Shown here piece after piece: positions 30,725 to 37,675 of a DNA stretch of 37,675 nt. The notes beneath the pieces were generated by a model. That model was not told the DNA's origin and did no database searches. It saw nothing but the letters and a program-made list of their open reading frames with translations. Source of the stretch: Arthrobacter sp. B1805 (GTDB lineage: Bacteria > Actinomycetota > Actinomycetes > Actinomycetales > Micrococcaceae); NCBI RefSeq assembly GCF_002929745.1, contig NZ_PJIQ01000019.1, positions 1 through 37,675 of the forward strand, in the 5' to 3' direction. The stretch's first letter is position 1. Each line of letters begins with the position of its first letter. Both the position numbers and the translations under genes were made by a program.

Positions 30725-32137
30725 GTGAACACCATCGAGCGCGACGTCGTCATCATCGGAGGGGGGCCCTCGGGCCTCACTGCCGCACGCGAACTCAGGA
30801 AGGCCGGCCATACCGTCGCCGTCCTCGAGGCGCGGGAGCGCGTCGGAGGAAGGACGCACACCGACGTCATCGACGGCGCGGTCCTGGAGGTCGGCGGTCA
30901 GTGGGTGTCACCGGACCAGACCGCGCTCATCGGGCTCCTCGACGAACTGGGACTCGACACGTTCTCCCGCTATCGCGAGGGGGACTCCGTCTACATCGGC
31001 CCCGGCGGGGAACCCGTCCGGTACAGCGGCGAGATGTTCCCCGTCGACGACTACACGCGCGAGGAGATGGAACGGCTCGTCGGGATCCTCGACAGGCTGG
31101 CGGCGGAGGTGGGACCGGAAGCGCCCTGGAACCACCCGGACGCGCGTGCCCTCGATACCGTCTCCTTCCACCACTGGCTGCGGCAGCAGTCCGACGACGA
31201 GGAAGCCTGCAACAACATCGGCCTCTTCGTCGCCGGCGGAATGCTCACGAAGCCGGCCCACTCCTTCTCCGCGCTCCAGGCGATCCTCATGGCAGCCACC
31301 GCGGGTTCCTTCTCCAACCTCGTCGACGAGGACTTCATCCTCGACAAGCGTGTCGTCGGCGGCATGCAGTCCGTCTCGGAGCGGATGGCGGCCGAGCTGG
31401 GGGACGACGTCGTCCTCGGGACGCCCGTCCGGACCCTGCGCTGGAGCGGGATGGACGGCCGTGACACCGTCGAAGGCGTCACCGTGGTCTCGGACACCAC
31501 GACGGTGCACGCGCGCTACGCCGTCGTCGCCGTTCCGCCCAACCTGTACTCGCGCATCAGTTACGAACCCCCGCTGCCGCGGCGTCAGCACCAGATGCAC
31601 CAGCACCAGTCACTGGGGCTCGTGATCAAGGTCCACGCCGTCTACGCCACCCCGTTCTGGCGCGAGGAAAGGCTCTCGGGCACAGGGTTCAGCGCGGAGT
31701 CGATCGTCCAGGAGGTGTACGACAACTCGAACTACGAGGACCCGCGCGGCACGCTGGTCGGTTTCATCTCGGATGAGAAGGCCGACGCGATGTTCGAACT
31801 GCCACCGCACGAGCGCCGGGAACGGATCCTGGCCTCGATCGCCGGGTTCCTCGGGCCCCGGGCGCTCGAGCCCGAGGTGTACTACGAGTCCGACTGGGCC
31901 TCGGAGGAATGGACGCGGGGAGCCTACGCCTCCAGCTACGACCTCGGCGGGCTGCACCGGTACGGGCGCGACCAGCGCACCCCGGTGGGTCCCATCCACT
32001 GGTCCTGCTCGGACATAGCGGCGGAGGGGTACCAGCACGTCGACGGCGCGATCCGCATGGGGCAGCGCACCGCGGCGGCCGTCCATCGCGCACTGGCCGC
32101 CGGCCTGCAGTCCGCCGGCACCGCGACGGAGGCGTGA
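30725..32137 (+). CDS. puo: Putrescine oxidase (flavin monoamine oxidase family)
   Basis: This 470-residue FAD enzyme oxidises putrescine to 4-aminobutanal, ammonia and hydrogen peroxide. Seen: RDVVIIGGGPSGLTAARELR with the FAD motif GGGPSG at 12-17, EARERVGGRTHTD, and VGGQWVSPDQTALI. EACNNIGLFVAGGMLTKPAHS, RRQHQMHQHQSLGLVIKVHA and the C-terminal AAEGYQHVDGAIRMGQRTAA are near-identical to what I recall of Kocuria and Rhodococcus putrescine oxidases. E330 in VQEVYDN is probably the residue that in the Rhodococcus enzyme fixes diamine specificity. The GTG at 30725 follows GGGAGGA (30713-30719). It leads an operon with a stress protein and permease. The peroxide product may explain the stress-protein neighbours. 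Confidence 0.93.
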   Translation: MNTIERDVVIIGGGPSGLTAARELRKAGHTVAVLEARERVGGRTHTDVIDGAVLEVGGQWVSPDQTALIGLLDELGLDTFSRYREGDSVYIGPGGEPVRYSGEMFPVDDYTREEMERLVGILDRLAAEVGPEAPWNHPDARALDTVSFHHWLRQQSDDEEACNNIGLFVAGGMLTKPAHSFSALQAILMAATAGSFSNLVDEDFILDKRVVGGMQSVSERMAAELGDDVVLGTPVRTLRWSGMDGRDTVEGVTVVSDTTTVHARYAVVAVPPNLYSRISYEPPLPRRQHQMHQHQSLGLVIKVHAVYATPFWREERLSGTGFSAESIVQEVYDNSNYEDPRGTLVGFISDEKADAMFELPPHERRERILASIAGFLGPRALEPEVYYESDWASEEWTRGAYASSYDLGGLHRYGRDQRTPVGPIHWSCSDIAAEGYQHVDGAIRMGQRTAAAVHRALAAGLQSAGTATEA

Positions 32138-32139
32138 TC

Positions 32140-33033
32140 GTGCGCTATATCGTCGGGTACACGGCGGATGAGCGCGGACACGACGCAGTGTGCCTCGCCG
32201 TCGCCCTCGCGCGCCGCCAGGACGCGACGCTCGACCTCGTCCTCGTCATGCCGGAGCACTCGATGTATGCCGGCACCTACCCGCCGGACAAGGGCTTCGA
32301 CACCCTCCTCACGCAGCAGATGCGGCAGTGGATGGACCAGGGGCTCGCACTCGTGCCCGACGACGTCGCGGCACGCGGCGTCGTCGTGCGCGCCGAGTCC
32401 AACGCGGAGGGCCTCATCCAGGCAGCGGAGGACACCGAGGCGTCACTCATCGTGATCGGAGCCAGCTCCCGCGGGATCGGCAGCCGCTTCAGTATCGGCA
32501 ACGTCGCGCGGAGCCTGCTGCACGCCTCACCCGTACCGGTGGCGCTCGCACCGAGGTCCTACCGCCGCACGGATCCCGTCACGCGGCTCACCTGCGCCGT
32601 CGGGCGTCGTGCCGGGGCCGACGACGTCGTCTCGGTCGCGGTGTCGTCGGCCCAGCGGCGGGGCCTGCCGTTGCGGCTCGTGTCCCTGGTCGCGCTCGAC
32701 GCGGGCCAGCCCGACGCCGGAGGGGCCGAGGACGAAGCGAACCGCCGGCTCGCGGAGGCGGCGTCGTCCCTCGCCGCCGGAGGCCGGGTGAGCGTCGAAA
32801 CGGCCCGGGGCGCCTCGATCGAGGAAGCCATCGAGGCCATGGCCTGGGACGAAGGGGAAGTGCTGCTGGTCGGATCCAGCCGCCTCGCGCAGCACATGCG
32901 GATCTTCCTCGGTTCCACGGCCAACAAGATCCTGCGTACGCTGACCATCCCCATGGTCGTCGTCCCGCGTACGTACGCAACGTCCGGCACCACTTCCGGC
33001 CCGGGCTCCTTACCTCCAGAGGCGGACGCATGA
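32140..33033 (+). CDS. Tandem universal stress protein (first copy)
   Basis: This 297-residue protein has two UspA-like domains. The first ends in LIVIGASSRGIGSRFSIGNVARSLL and the second in VLLVGSSRLAQHMRIFLGSTANKIL; both keep the glycine/serine-rich nucleotide loop. I chose GTG 32140 (MRYIVGYTADERG) because ACGGAGG lies 7 nt upstream and the second copy starts the same way; a GTG at 32134 overlapping the oxidase stop is the alternative. The stop overlaps the permease ATG (ATGA), so it is co-translated within the putrescine operon. The role is unknown; it could protect against peroxide or aldehyde, or tune the permease. Confidence 0.88.
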   Translation: MRYIVGYTADERGHDAVCLAVALARRQDATLDLVLVMPEHSMYAGTYPPDKGFDTLLTQQMRQWMDQGLALVPDDVAARGVVVRAESNAEGLIQAAEDTEASLIVIGASSRGIGSRFSIGNVARSLLHASPVPVALAPRSYRRTDPVTRLTCAVGRRAGADDVVSVAVSSAQRRGLPLRLVSLVALDAGQPDAGGAEDEANRRLAEAASSLAAGGRVSVETARGASIEEAIEAMAWDEGEVLLVGSSRLAQHMRIFLGSTANKILRTLTIPMVVVPRTYATSGTTSGPGSLPPEADA

Positions 33034-34553
33034 GTATCGACGAGACAACACAAAGGGGAACAGGGCTCAGCAGGAAGGGCCTGGATTCCGGGACGGTCGG
33101 CCTGCTCGGCGCCGTCGTGATCGGGGTGTCCTGCGTAGCCCCCGCCTACACCCTCACCGCGGCCCTCGGGCCCACCGTCGCAGAGGTCGGGGTCAACCTC
33201 CCGGCGATCTTCCTGGTGGGCTTCATCCCCATGCTGCTCGTGGCCCTCGGCTACCGCGAGCTGAACAGTGCGATGCCGGACTCCGGAACCTCCTTCACCT
33301 GGGCCACTCGTGCCTTCGGGCCCTGGGTGGGCTGGATGGGCGGGTGGGGGCTCATCGCCGCCACCGTGATCGTGCTGTCCAACCTCGCCGCGGTTGCCGT
33401 GGACTTCTTCTACCTCATGCTGTCGCAGGTCCTGAACGACCCCGCCATCGCGGACCTCACCCTGAACCTCCCGGTGAACATCGCGACGACGCTCGTGTTC
33501 ATCGCGCTCGCGTGCTACGTCTCGTACCGCGGCATGGAAGCCACCAAGACCGTCCAGTACGTGCTCGTCACCTTCCAGCTCATCGTGCTCGCGTGGTTCG
33601 CCATCGCGGCCTTCGTGCATGTCGCCAACGGCACGGCGTTCGACGCGACGGCCATCAGCGCCGACTGGTTCAATCCCTTCGCCGTCGGTTCGTTCTCCGC
33701 CTTCGCCGCCGGCGTCTCGCTGTCCATCTTCATCTACTGGGGTTGGGACGTCACCCTCACCATGAACGAGGAGACCACCAACCCCCGGAAGACGCCGGGC
33801 CGGGCGGGAGCACTGACCGTCGTCGTGATCGTGGTCATCTACCTGACCGTCGCGCTCGCGACCCTCGCCTTCGCAGGGGTCGGTGACGGCGAGCTCGGCG
33901 CGGGCAACCCGGACAACCAGGAGAGCATCTTCGCGACCCTCGCCGGTCCCGTCATGGGCCCGTTCGCCATCCTCATGTCCATGGCCGTCCTGAGCTCCTC
34001 CGCCGCATCCCTCCAGTCCACGTTCGTGTCTCCGGCCCGTACGCTCCTCGCGATGGGCCACTACAGGGCGCTGCCGAAGGGCTACGGTCGCATCAGCCCG
34101 CAGCACAAGTCCCCGAGCTTCGCCACGTTCGCCGCGGCGGTGGCCGCCGCCGGGTTCTACGTGTTCACCCGCCTGGTCTCGGAGAACGCACTCTGGGACA
34201 CCATCACGGCGCTCGGCCTCATGATCTGCTTCTACTACGGCATCACAGCGCTCGCCTGCGTCTGGTACTTCCGTGCACAAGCGTTCTCGAGCGTCCGGAC
34301 CATGGTCCTCCGCTTCCTCGCCCCGTTGCTGGGTGGGGTCATCCTGCTGGTCATGTTCGTCAAGACGGCCATCGACTCGATGGATCCTGCGTACGGCTCC
34401 GGATCGGAGCTGTTCGGCGTCGGGATGGTGTTCATCCTCGGGATCGGGGTGATCCTGCTCGGGGTCGTCCTGATGCTGGTGTGGTCGCGCATCAATCCGG
34501 CGTTCTTCCGGCAGGAGATCCTGACGCAGGGCTCTGCGGCGCCGCAGGACTGA
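33030..34553 (+). CDS. APC-family amino acid/polyamine permease, likely putrescine importer
   Basis: This 507-residue membrane protein has about twelve segments and starts ATG 33030, overlapping the stress-protein stop by 4 bp. N-terminal TM1 has GAVVIGVSCVAPAYTLTAALG, and LPAIFLVGFIPMLLVALGYRELN, SGTSFTWATRAFGPWVGWMGGWG follow the APC pattern. FIYWGWDVTLTMNEETTNPRKTPGRAG is typical of the PuuP/actinobacterial permease branch. Being in one operon with putrescine oxidase, it should import putrescine, though related diamines or amino acids remain possible. A further promoter lies after its stop for the second stress protein. Confidence 0.9.
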   Translation: MSIDETTQRGTGLSRKGLDSGTVGLLGAVVIGVSCVAPAYTLTAALGPTVAEVGVNLPAIFLVGFIPMLLVALGYRELNSAMPDSGTSFTWATRAFGPWVGWMGGWGLIAATVIVLSNLAAVAVDFFYLMLSQVLNDPAIADLTLNLPVNIATTLVFIALACYVSYRGMEATKTVQYVLVTFQLIVLAWFAIAAFVHVANGTAFDATAISADWFNPFAVGSFSAFAAGVSLSIFIYWGWDVTLTMNEETTNPRKTPGRAGALTVVVIVVIYLTVALATLAFAGVGDGELGAGNPDNQESIFATLAGPVMGPFAILMSMAVLSSSAASLQSTFVSPARTLLAMGHYRALPKGYGRISPQHKSPSFATFAAAVAAAGFYVFTRLVSENALWDTITALGLMICFYYGITALACVWYFRAQAFSSVRTMVLRFLAPLLGGVILLVMFVKTAIDSMDPAYGSGSELFGVGMVFILGIGVILLGVVLMLVWSRINPAFFRQEILTQGSAAPQD

Positions 34554-34576
34554 CCATCCGGTCGGGGGTGCTGCGC

Positions 34577-34582
34577 TAGAGT
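34577..34582 (+). promoter_or_regulatory. Candidate -10 box (TAGAGT) before the second stress-protein gene
   Basis: TAGAGT fits TAnnnT in the 82-bp gap after the permease, giving a start near 34589 and a ~47-nt leader that contains the GAGAGGAG ribosome site. It would allow separate expression. Confidence 0.35.
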
Positions 34583-34635
34583 AAACCGACTGTGCGGCAC
34601 CCCCGCCGTCCGTCCGCATCCGAGAGGAGTCCGTC

Positions 34636-35478
34636 GTGCGCTACGTCGTCGGCTATACCGAGAATGACCGCGGGCAGGACGCCCTCGAACTGGCCACGTC
34701 GCTGGCCCTCACGCAGTCGGCAGCCATCGATCTCGTCACGGTCCTCGACTGGCCGCAGGACGGCAGTGTCGCGCCCGGCAGTCGCCGCGCCCAGGAGGCG
34801 CTCGATCGAGCCAAGGAGAGCGTGCCCGACGGCGTCGAGGTCAGCACGCACCTTCGCCTCGCCGATTCCTTCGCCCAGGGGCTGCTCGAGATGGCCGACG
34901 ACGTCGAGGCGGGTCTGATCGTGATCGGAGCGTCCAGCAACGGATTGCTGCGCCGCTACACGGTGGGAAGCGTCGCCAACGCCGTCCTGCACAGTTCCAC
35001 CGTTCCGGTGGCTCTCGCCCCGAGGGGTTACCGCCACCGAGCCACCTTCACCCGCCTGACCTGCGCGGTCGGTACGCGCGCCGGCGCGGAGGGAGTGCTC
35101 GACGTCGCGGTCGAATCGGCTGCCCGGCGCGGCCTTCCGCTGCGCTTGATCTCGCTCGTCGCGCTCGACGTCCAGGAGGCCCCGGAGTCCGGCGAGGCCA
35201 TCAACAAGGCGCACCAGCACGCGCACTCGGTGCTGGCACGCGCCGTCGAACAGCTGCCCGAGGGCCATGAGGCCTCGATCACGGTGGCACACGGCCGCAC
35301 CATCGAGCAGGCCATCGACGACATCGAGTGGGACGCAGGGGAACTCGTCATCGTGGGCTCGAGCCGACTGGCCCAGCACCGCCAGATCTTCCTCGGAACG
35401 ACGGCGAACAAGATGCTGCGCGCCCTGCCCGTCCCCATGGTCGTCGTCCCGAGGGACTGGGTTCGCACTCCCCGCTGA
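34636..35478 (+). CDS. Tandem universal stress protein (second copy)
   Basis: This 280-residue protein is a paralogue of the stress protein encoded 2.5 kb upstream. Both begin MRY(I/V)VGYT and have matching second domains (LVIVGSSRLAQHRQIFLGTTANKMLR here). The first domain has LIVIGASSNGLLRRYTVGSVANAVL. The sequences differ enough that the duplication is not recent. GTG 34636 follows GAGAGGAG. With the first copy it brackets the permease gene. Its partner or nucleotide preference is unknown. Confidence 0.9.
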   Translation: MRYVVGYTENDRGQDALELATSLALTQSAAIDLVTVLDWPQDGSVAPGSRRAQEALDRAKESVPDGVEVSTHLRLADSFAQGLLEMADDVEAGLIVIGASSNGLLRRYTVGSVANAVLHSSTVPVALAPRGYRHRATFTRLTCAVGTRAGAEGVLDVAVESAARRGLPLRLISLVALDVQEAPESGEAINKAHQHAHSVLARAVEQLPEGHEASITVAHGRTIEQAIDDIEWDAGELVIVGSSRLAQHRQIFLGTTANKMLRALPVPMVVVPRDWVRTPR

Positions 35479-35565
35479 TCCTCATGCTGCGGCGCTCGGA
35501 TGGCCGTCGTCCCGTCATGCTGAGTAATGCTGCGGATTCCGGGTCCGCGGCGCCGCGCCCGTGCC

Positions 35566-35571
35566 TACTAT
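35566..35571 (+). promoter_or_regulatory. -10 box (TACTAT) for leaderless marR gene
   Basis: TACTAT fits TAnnnT closely and ends 6 nt before ATG 35578, which has no ribosome site. This supports that start over ones upstream. Confidence 0.5.
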
Positions 35572-35577
35572 TCGGCC

Positions 35578-36099
35578 ATGGAAGGACACGACGGAGCCGC
35601 GGGAGGAGCTGAACGCCGGGCCGTGCTCGATCTGGTCGAGGAGGCGGCCGGCGCGATGTGCCGCAGCGAGCAACGCGTCTGCTGGGCTCTCGCCCGCGGC
35701 ATCGAATCGGACATGGAACCTGCCGCGTACAGCGTGCTGTCAGCGGTTCGCCTGGCCGGGTCCTGCCGGGTCACCGACCTGAGCGCGACTCTCGGCATGA
35801 GCAGGTCCGCCGTCAGTGGCCACGTGGCCGCCCTGCAGCGGCTCGGGCTCGTTGAGCGCGGCAGCACGAGCGGCGACGAGCGGTCCCAGCCGGTCGCCCT
35901 GACGGAGGAAGGAAGGCGTCGCGTGGATCACGCGCGCGGGGCCAGGCGCAGCTACTTCCGCAGGCAATTGGAGGGGTGGAACCAGGCGGACGTCCTCGAC
36001 CTCGCCGAGTTGCTCTCCCGGTTCAACGCCTCGTACCTGGGTGCCGAGGTCGCCGACGTTGCGGCACCCTCGGTTCCGGGAGCCGTCAGGCGGCCGTGA
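35578..36099 (+). CDS. MarR-family transcriptional regulator
   Basis: This 173-residue protein has a central winged helix: AYSVLSAVRLAGSCRVTDLSATLGMSRSAVSGHVAALQRLGLVERG, then the wing STSGDERSQPVALTEEG. Flanking helices would form the dimer. The ATG at 35578 is chosen because the TACTAT box sits 6 nt upstream and no ribosome site is present; the frame is open to 35527. Its 3' end overlaps the convergent exporter gene by 14 bp, so the two transcripts must be antisense at their ends. The effector and target are unknown; either the exporter or the nearby stress genes could be regulated. Confidence 0.88.
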   Translation: MEGHDGAAGGAERRAVLDLVEEAAGAMCRSEQRVCWALARGIESDMEPAAYSVLSAVRLAGSCRVTDLSATLGMSRSAVSGHVAALQRLGLVERGSTSGDERSQPVALTEEGRRRVDHARGARRSYFRRQLEGWNQADVLDLAELLSRFNASYLGAEVADVAAPSVPGAVRRP

Positions 36100-37048
36100 C
36101 CGCCGGCTCCGGGGCCTGTGCCGGCCGAGGCTGACGGCGCACGGTCCGCAGCATGTCCACGGTGAGGAGGATGAGCCCCACCCAGACGAGACTGAACCCG
36201 ATCCACCGCTCGAAGGGCATCTCCTCGCCGAGGACAAGGAGCGCGAGCAGGAACTGGAGGACGGGTGCCAGGTACTGCAGGAGTCCGATGGTGGTCAGCG
36301 GAAGGCGCCGGGCGGCAGCACCGAAGAAGATCAGCGGAACGGCCGTGATGACCCCCGAGGCCGCCATGATCCAGAAGTGGCCTGCGCCCTCGGTCAGCAG
36401 GGTTGCTGCGCCTGTCGAGCCGAGCCAGAGCATGACGCCGGCTGCGATCGGAGTCAGGACGGCGGTCTCGATGCTCAGACTCGATACGGCGTCCACGCGG
36501 GAGCCGACCTTTTTCTTGACGAAGCCGTACAACCCGAAGGAGAAGGCCAGGGTGAGGGCGATCCACGGAACGGAGCCGTAGCCCACGGCCAGGACGATCA
36601 CCGCGATGATTCCCATGCCGATCGCGGCCCACTGCAGGGGCCTGAGCTTCTCGCGCAGGACGATCACGCCCAGCAGCACGGAGACGATGGGATTGATGAA
36701 GTACCCCAGGGAGGCCTCGATGGCCTGTCCCGAGGTGACCCCGTAGGTATAGACGAGCCAGTTCACGGCGATCAGCAGCCCAGCAACGGTCAGGGTTCCG
36801 ACGATCTGCGGGGTGCGAAGAGCTGTGAGCACGGGCTTCCAGGACCGCAGTGCGGTCAGCAGTAGTGCGCAGAAGAGAAGCGACCAGACGACGCGGTTGG
36901 CGACGATCTCGATGGGGCTGGCAGGAACGAGTACCAGGAAGTAGAGCGGCAACAGCCCCCATAGTCCGTACGCTCCGACGCCGAAAAGGATGCCGACCGA
37001 GTTCTCGCTCCGCGCCGGACGCTTGGTCTTTCCGCCTGTTCCACTCAC
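36086..37048 (-). CDS. rarD: RarD-like EamA-family transporter
   Basis: This 320-residue membrane protein has ten helices in two EamA halves. GILFGVGAYGLWGLLPLYFLVL, SPIEIVANRVVWSLLF and NWLVYTYGVTSGQAIEASLGYFINPIVSVLLGVIVLREKL are characteristic of RarD, as is TTIGLLQYLAPVLQFLLALLVLGE. RarD was named for a chloramphenicol-related phenotype; the substrates of most members are unknown. The start is GTG 37048 (MSGTGGKTKR), without a clear ribosome site or -10 box. It overlaps the marR gene by 14 bp at the 3' end and is divergent from fprA. Confidence 0.9.
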   Translation of the reverse strand: MSGTGGKTKRPARSENSVGILFGVGAYGLWGLLPLYFLVLVPASPIEIVANRVVWSLLFCALLLTALRSWKPVLTALRTPQIVGTLTVAGLLIAVNWLVYTYGVTSGQAIEASLGYFINPIVSVLLGVIVLREKLRPLQWAAIGMGIIAVIVLAVGYGSVPWIALTLAFSFGLYGFVKKKVGSRVDAVSSLSIETAVLTPIAAGVMLWLGSTGAATLLTEGAGHFWIMAASGVITAVPLIFFGAAARRLPLTTIGLLQYLAPVLQFLLALLVLGEEMPFERWIGFSLVWVGLILLTVDMLRTVRRQPRPAQAPEPAVTAA

Positions 37049-37197
37049 GACGGCGGCAACGGGGAGTCGAGGCGCTTTTATTCCCGTGCGCTGATCCGCA
37101 GTGCGTCACCCGCCACTCCGCCCGCTCCCTGGCAGGAGCGCGGCTGCGGGGGAGGAGATCCCTACCACTGTTTTCGGCGGTGCCAGCCGACGGCATT

Positions 37198-37203
37198 TAG
37201 AAT
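37198..37203 (+). promoter_or_regulatory. Candidate -10 box (TAGAAT) for fprA
   Basis: TAGAAT in an AT-rich patch of the 226-bp divergent gap would start transcription near 37210, giving a ~65-nt leader. A -35 match is weak. A small inverted repeat, aagcg-tg-cgctt, follows at about 37208. Confidence 0.35.
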
Positions 37204-37274
37204 AGTAAAGCGTGCGCTTATTCCGCGCCATGCTATCCACCAGGGAGCAATTCCACCGGGAAGAGGGCTAATCA

Positions 37275-37675
37275 GTGTCTACCTCAGCTGCGGCACGGCC
37301 GCTGCGGGTCGCGATCATCGGGGCCGGACCGGCGGGTGTCTATGCCGCCGACATCCTGACGAAGTCGAACGAAGTACAGGGCGGCGATCTCGGCGTCAGT
37401 ATCGACCTGTTCGACCAGTACCCCGCACCGTACGGGCTGATCCGCTACGGGGTCGCTCCTGACCATCCCCGCATCAAGGGCATCGTGAACGCGCTGCACA
37501 AGGTACTGGACCGGGGCGACATCCGATTCCTCGGGAACGTCAACTACGGCAGGGATCTCACGCTGTCCGACTTCCGTCGTTTCTACGACGCGGTGATCTT
37601 CGCGACCGGGGCGATCAAGGACGCGGACCTGAACATCCCCGGTATCGAGCTCGAGGGCTCGTTCGGCGGCGCGGA
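37275..37675 (+). CDS. fprA: Ferredoxin/flavodoxin--NADP+ reductase, FprA type (3' cut off)
   Basis: The first 133 residues of an adrenodoxin-reductase-like flavoenzyme are present. The FAD site LRVAIIGAGPAGVYAADIL lies near the N-terminus. The family block FDQYPAPYGLIRYGVAPDHPRIKGI and IFATGAIKDADLNIPGIELEG follow. FprA moves electrons between NADPH and ferredoxins in the cytoplasm. The GTG start at 37275 has GAAGAGG 8 nt upstream. The rest runs off the window; the family's usual length is ~450-480 residues. Confidence 0.92.
   Translation, partial: MSTSAAARPLRVAIIGAGPAGVYAADILTKSNEVQGGDLGVSIDLFDQYPAPYGLIRYGVAPDHPRIKGIVNALHKVLDRGDIRFLGNVNYGRDLTLSDFRRFYDAVIFATGAIKDADLNIPGIELEGSFGGA

Noticed and set aside
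32559..34619. 686-codon minus-strand frame opposite the stress protein and permease
   Set aside because: His/Asp/Arg-rich shadow with no domain pattern; plus-strand genes are clear.
1..37675. tRNA, rRNA, CRISPR array, or phage genes
   Set aside because: No cloverleaf arms, rRNA segments, regularly spaced repeats or phage structural proteins were recognised by eye. A tRNAscan or CRISPR search could not be run.

Overview
The window is high-GC DNA from an actinobacterium, most likely a Micrococcaceae member (Arthrobacter-like). The evidence is an actinobacterial ArsC with an N-terminal helical domain, a menaquinone gene set ordered as in other Actinobacteria (menG, menJ, polyprenyl diphosphate synthase), a flavin putrescine oxidase of the Kocuria/Rhodococcus type, an FprA-type ferredoxin reductase, GTG/TTG starts, and several starts that look leaderless (TAnnnT box 6 nt upstream). 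All identifications are by reading the sequence; no database search was run.

Region 1 (1-3.47 kb) is accessory. It holds the end of an ars operon (cysteine-tailed flavoprotein, then arsC), a possibly truncated HEAT-like gene, about 650 bp with no confident gene, a serine recombinase, and a short broken coding remnant.

Region 2 (3.47-8.3 kb) has a class-I amidotransferase of the gamma-glutamyl-GABA hydrolase family. It is followed by a Tat-exported PhoX phosphatase with a textbook array of 11-bp PHO-box repeats upstream, then menD.

Region 3 (8.3-15.5 kb) has a polar amino-acid ABC transporter (binding protein, permease, ATPase) with a strong hairpin between the first two genes. It sits between menD and menF, menG, menJ and a long-chain polyprenyl diphosphate synthase. 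With menD, these genes supply the early and late steps of (partly saturated) menaquinone synthesis.

Region 4 (15.5-19.2 kb) is mixed housekeeping and orphan genes: a DUF559-type protein with an eroded N-terminus, an overlapping SUKH-like/HIT gene pair, a TRIC/UPF0126 membrane protein and an alpha/beta hydrolase.

Region 5 (19.3-24.6 kb) is a signalling block. A receiver-PP2C phosphatase, an STAS anti-anti-sigma factor and an RsbW-like kinase form a partner-switch operon, flanked by a membrane histidine kinase and a GAF histidine kinase. No sigma factor is present in the window.

Region 6 (24.7-36 kb) is a putrescine/GABA catabolic locus. It contains a PucR-type regulator, aminobutyraldehyde dehydrogenase, GABA transaminase, a small acetyltransferase, a TetR regulator facing a palindromic operator, putrescine oxidase, two tandem-domain universal stress proteins and an APC permease. 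Together they would take up putrescine and convert it through 4-aminobutanal and GABA to succinate semialdehyde. A MarR regulator and a RarD-like exporter follow, and the window ends inside an fprA-like gene.
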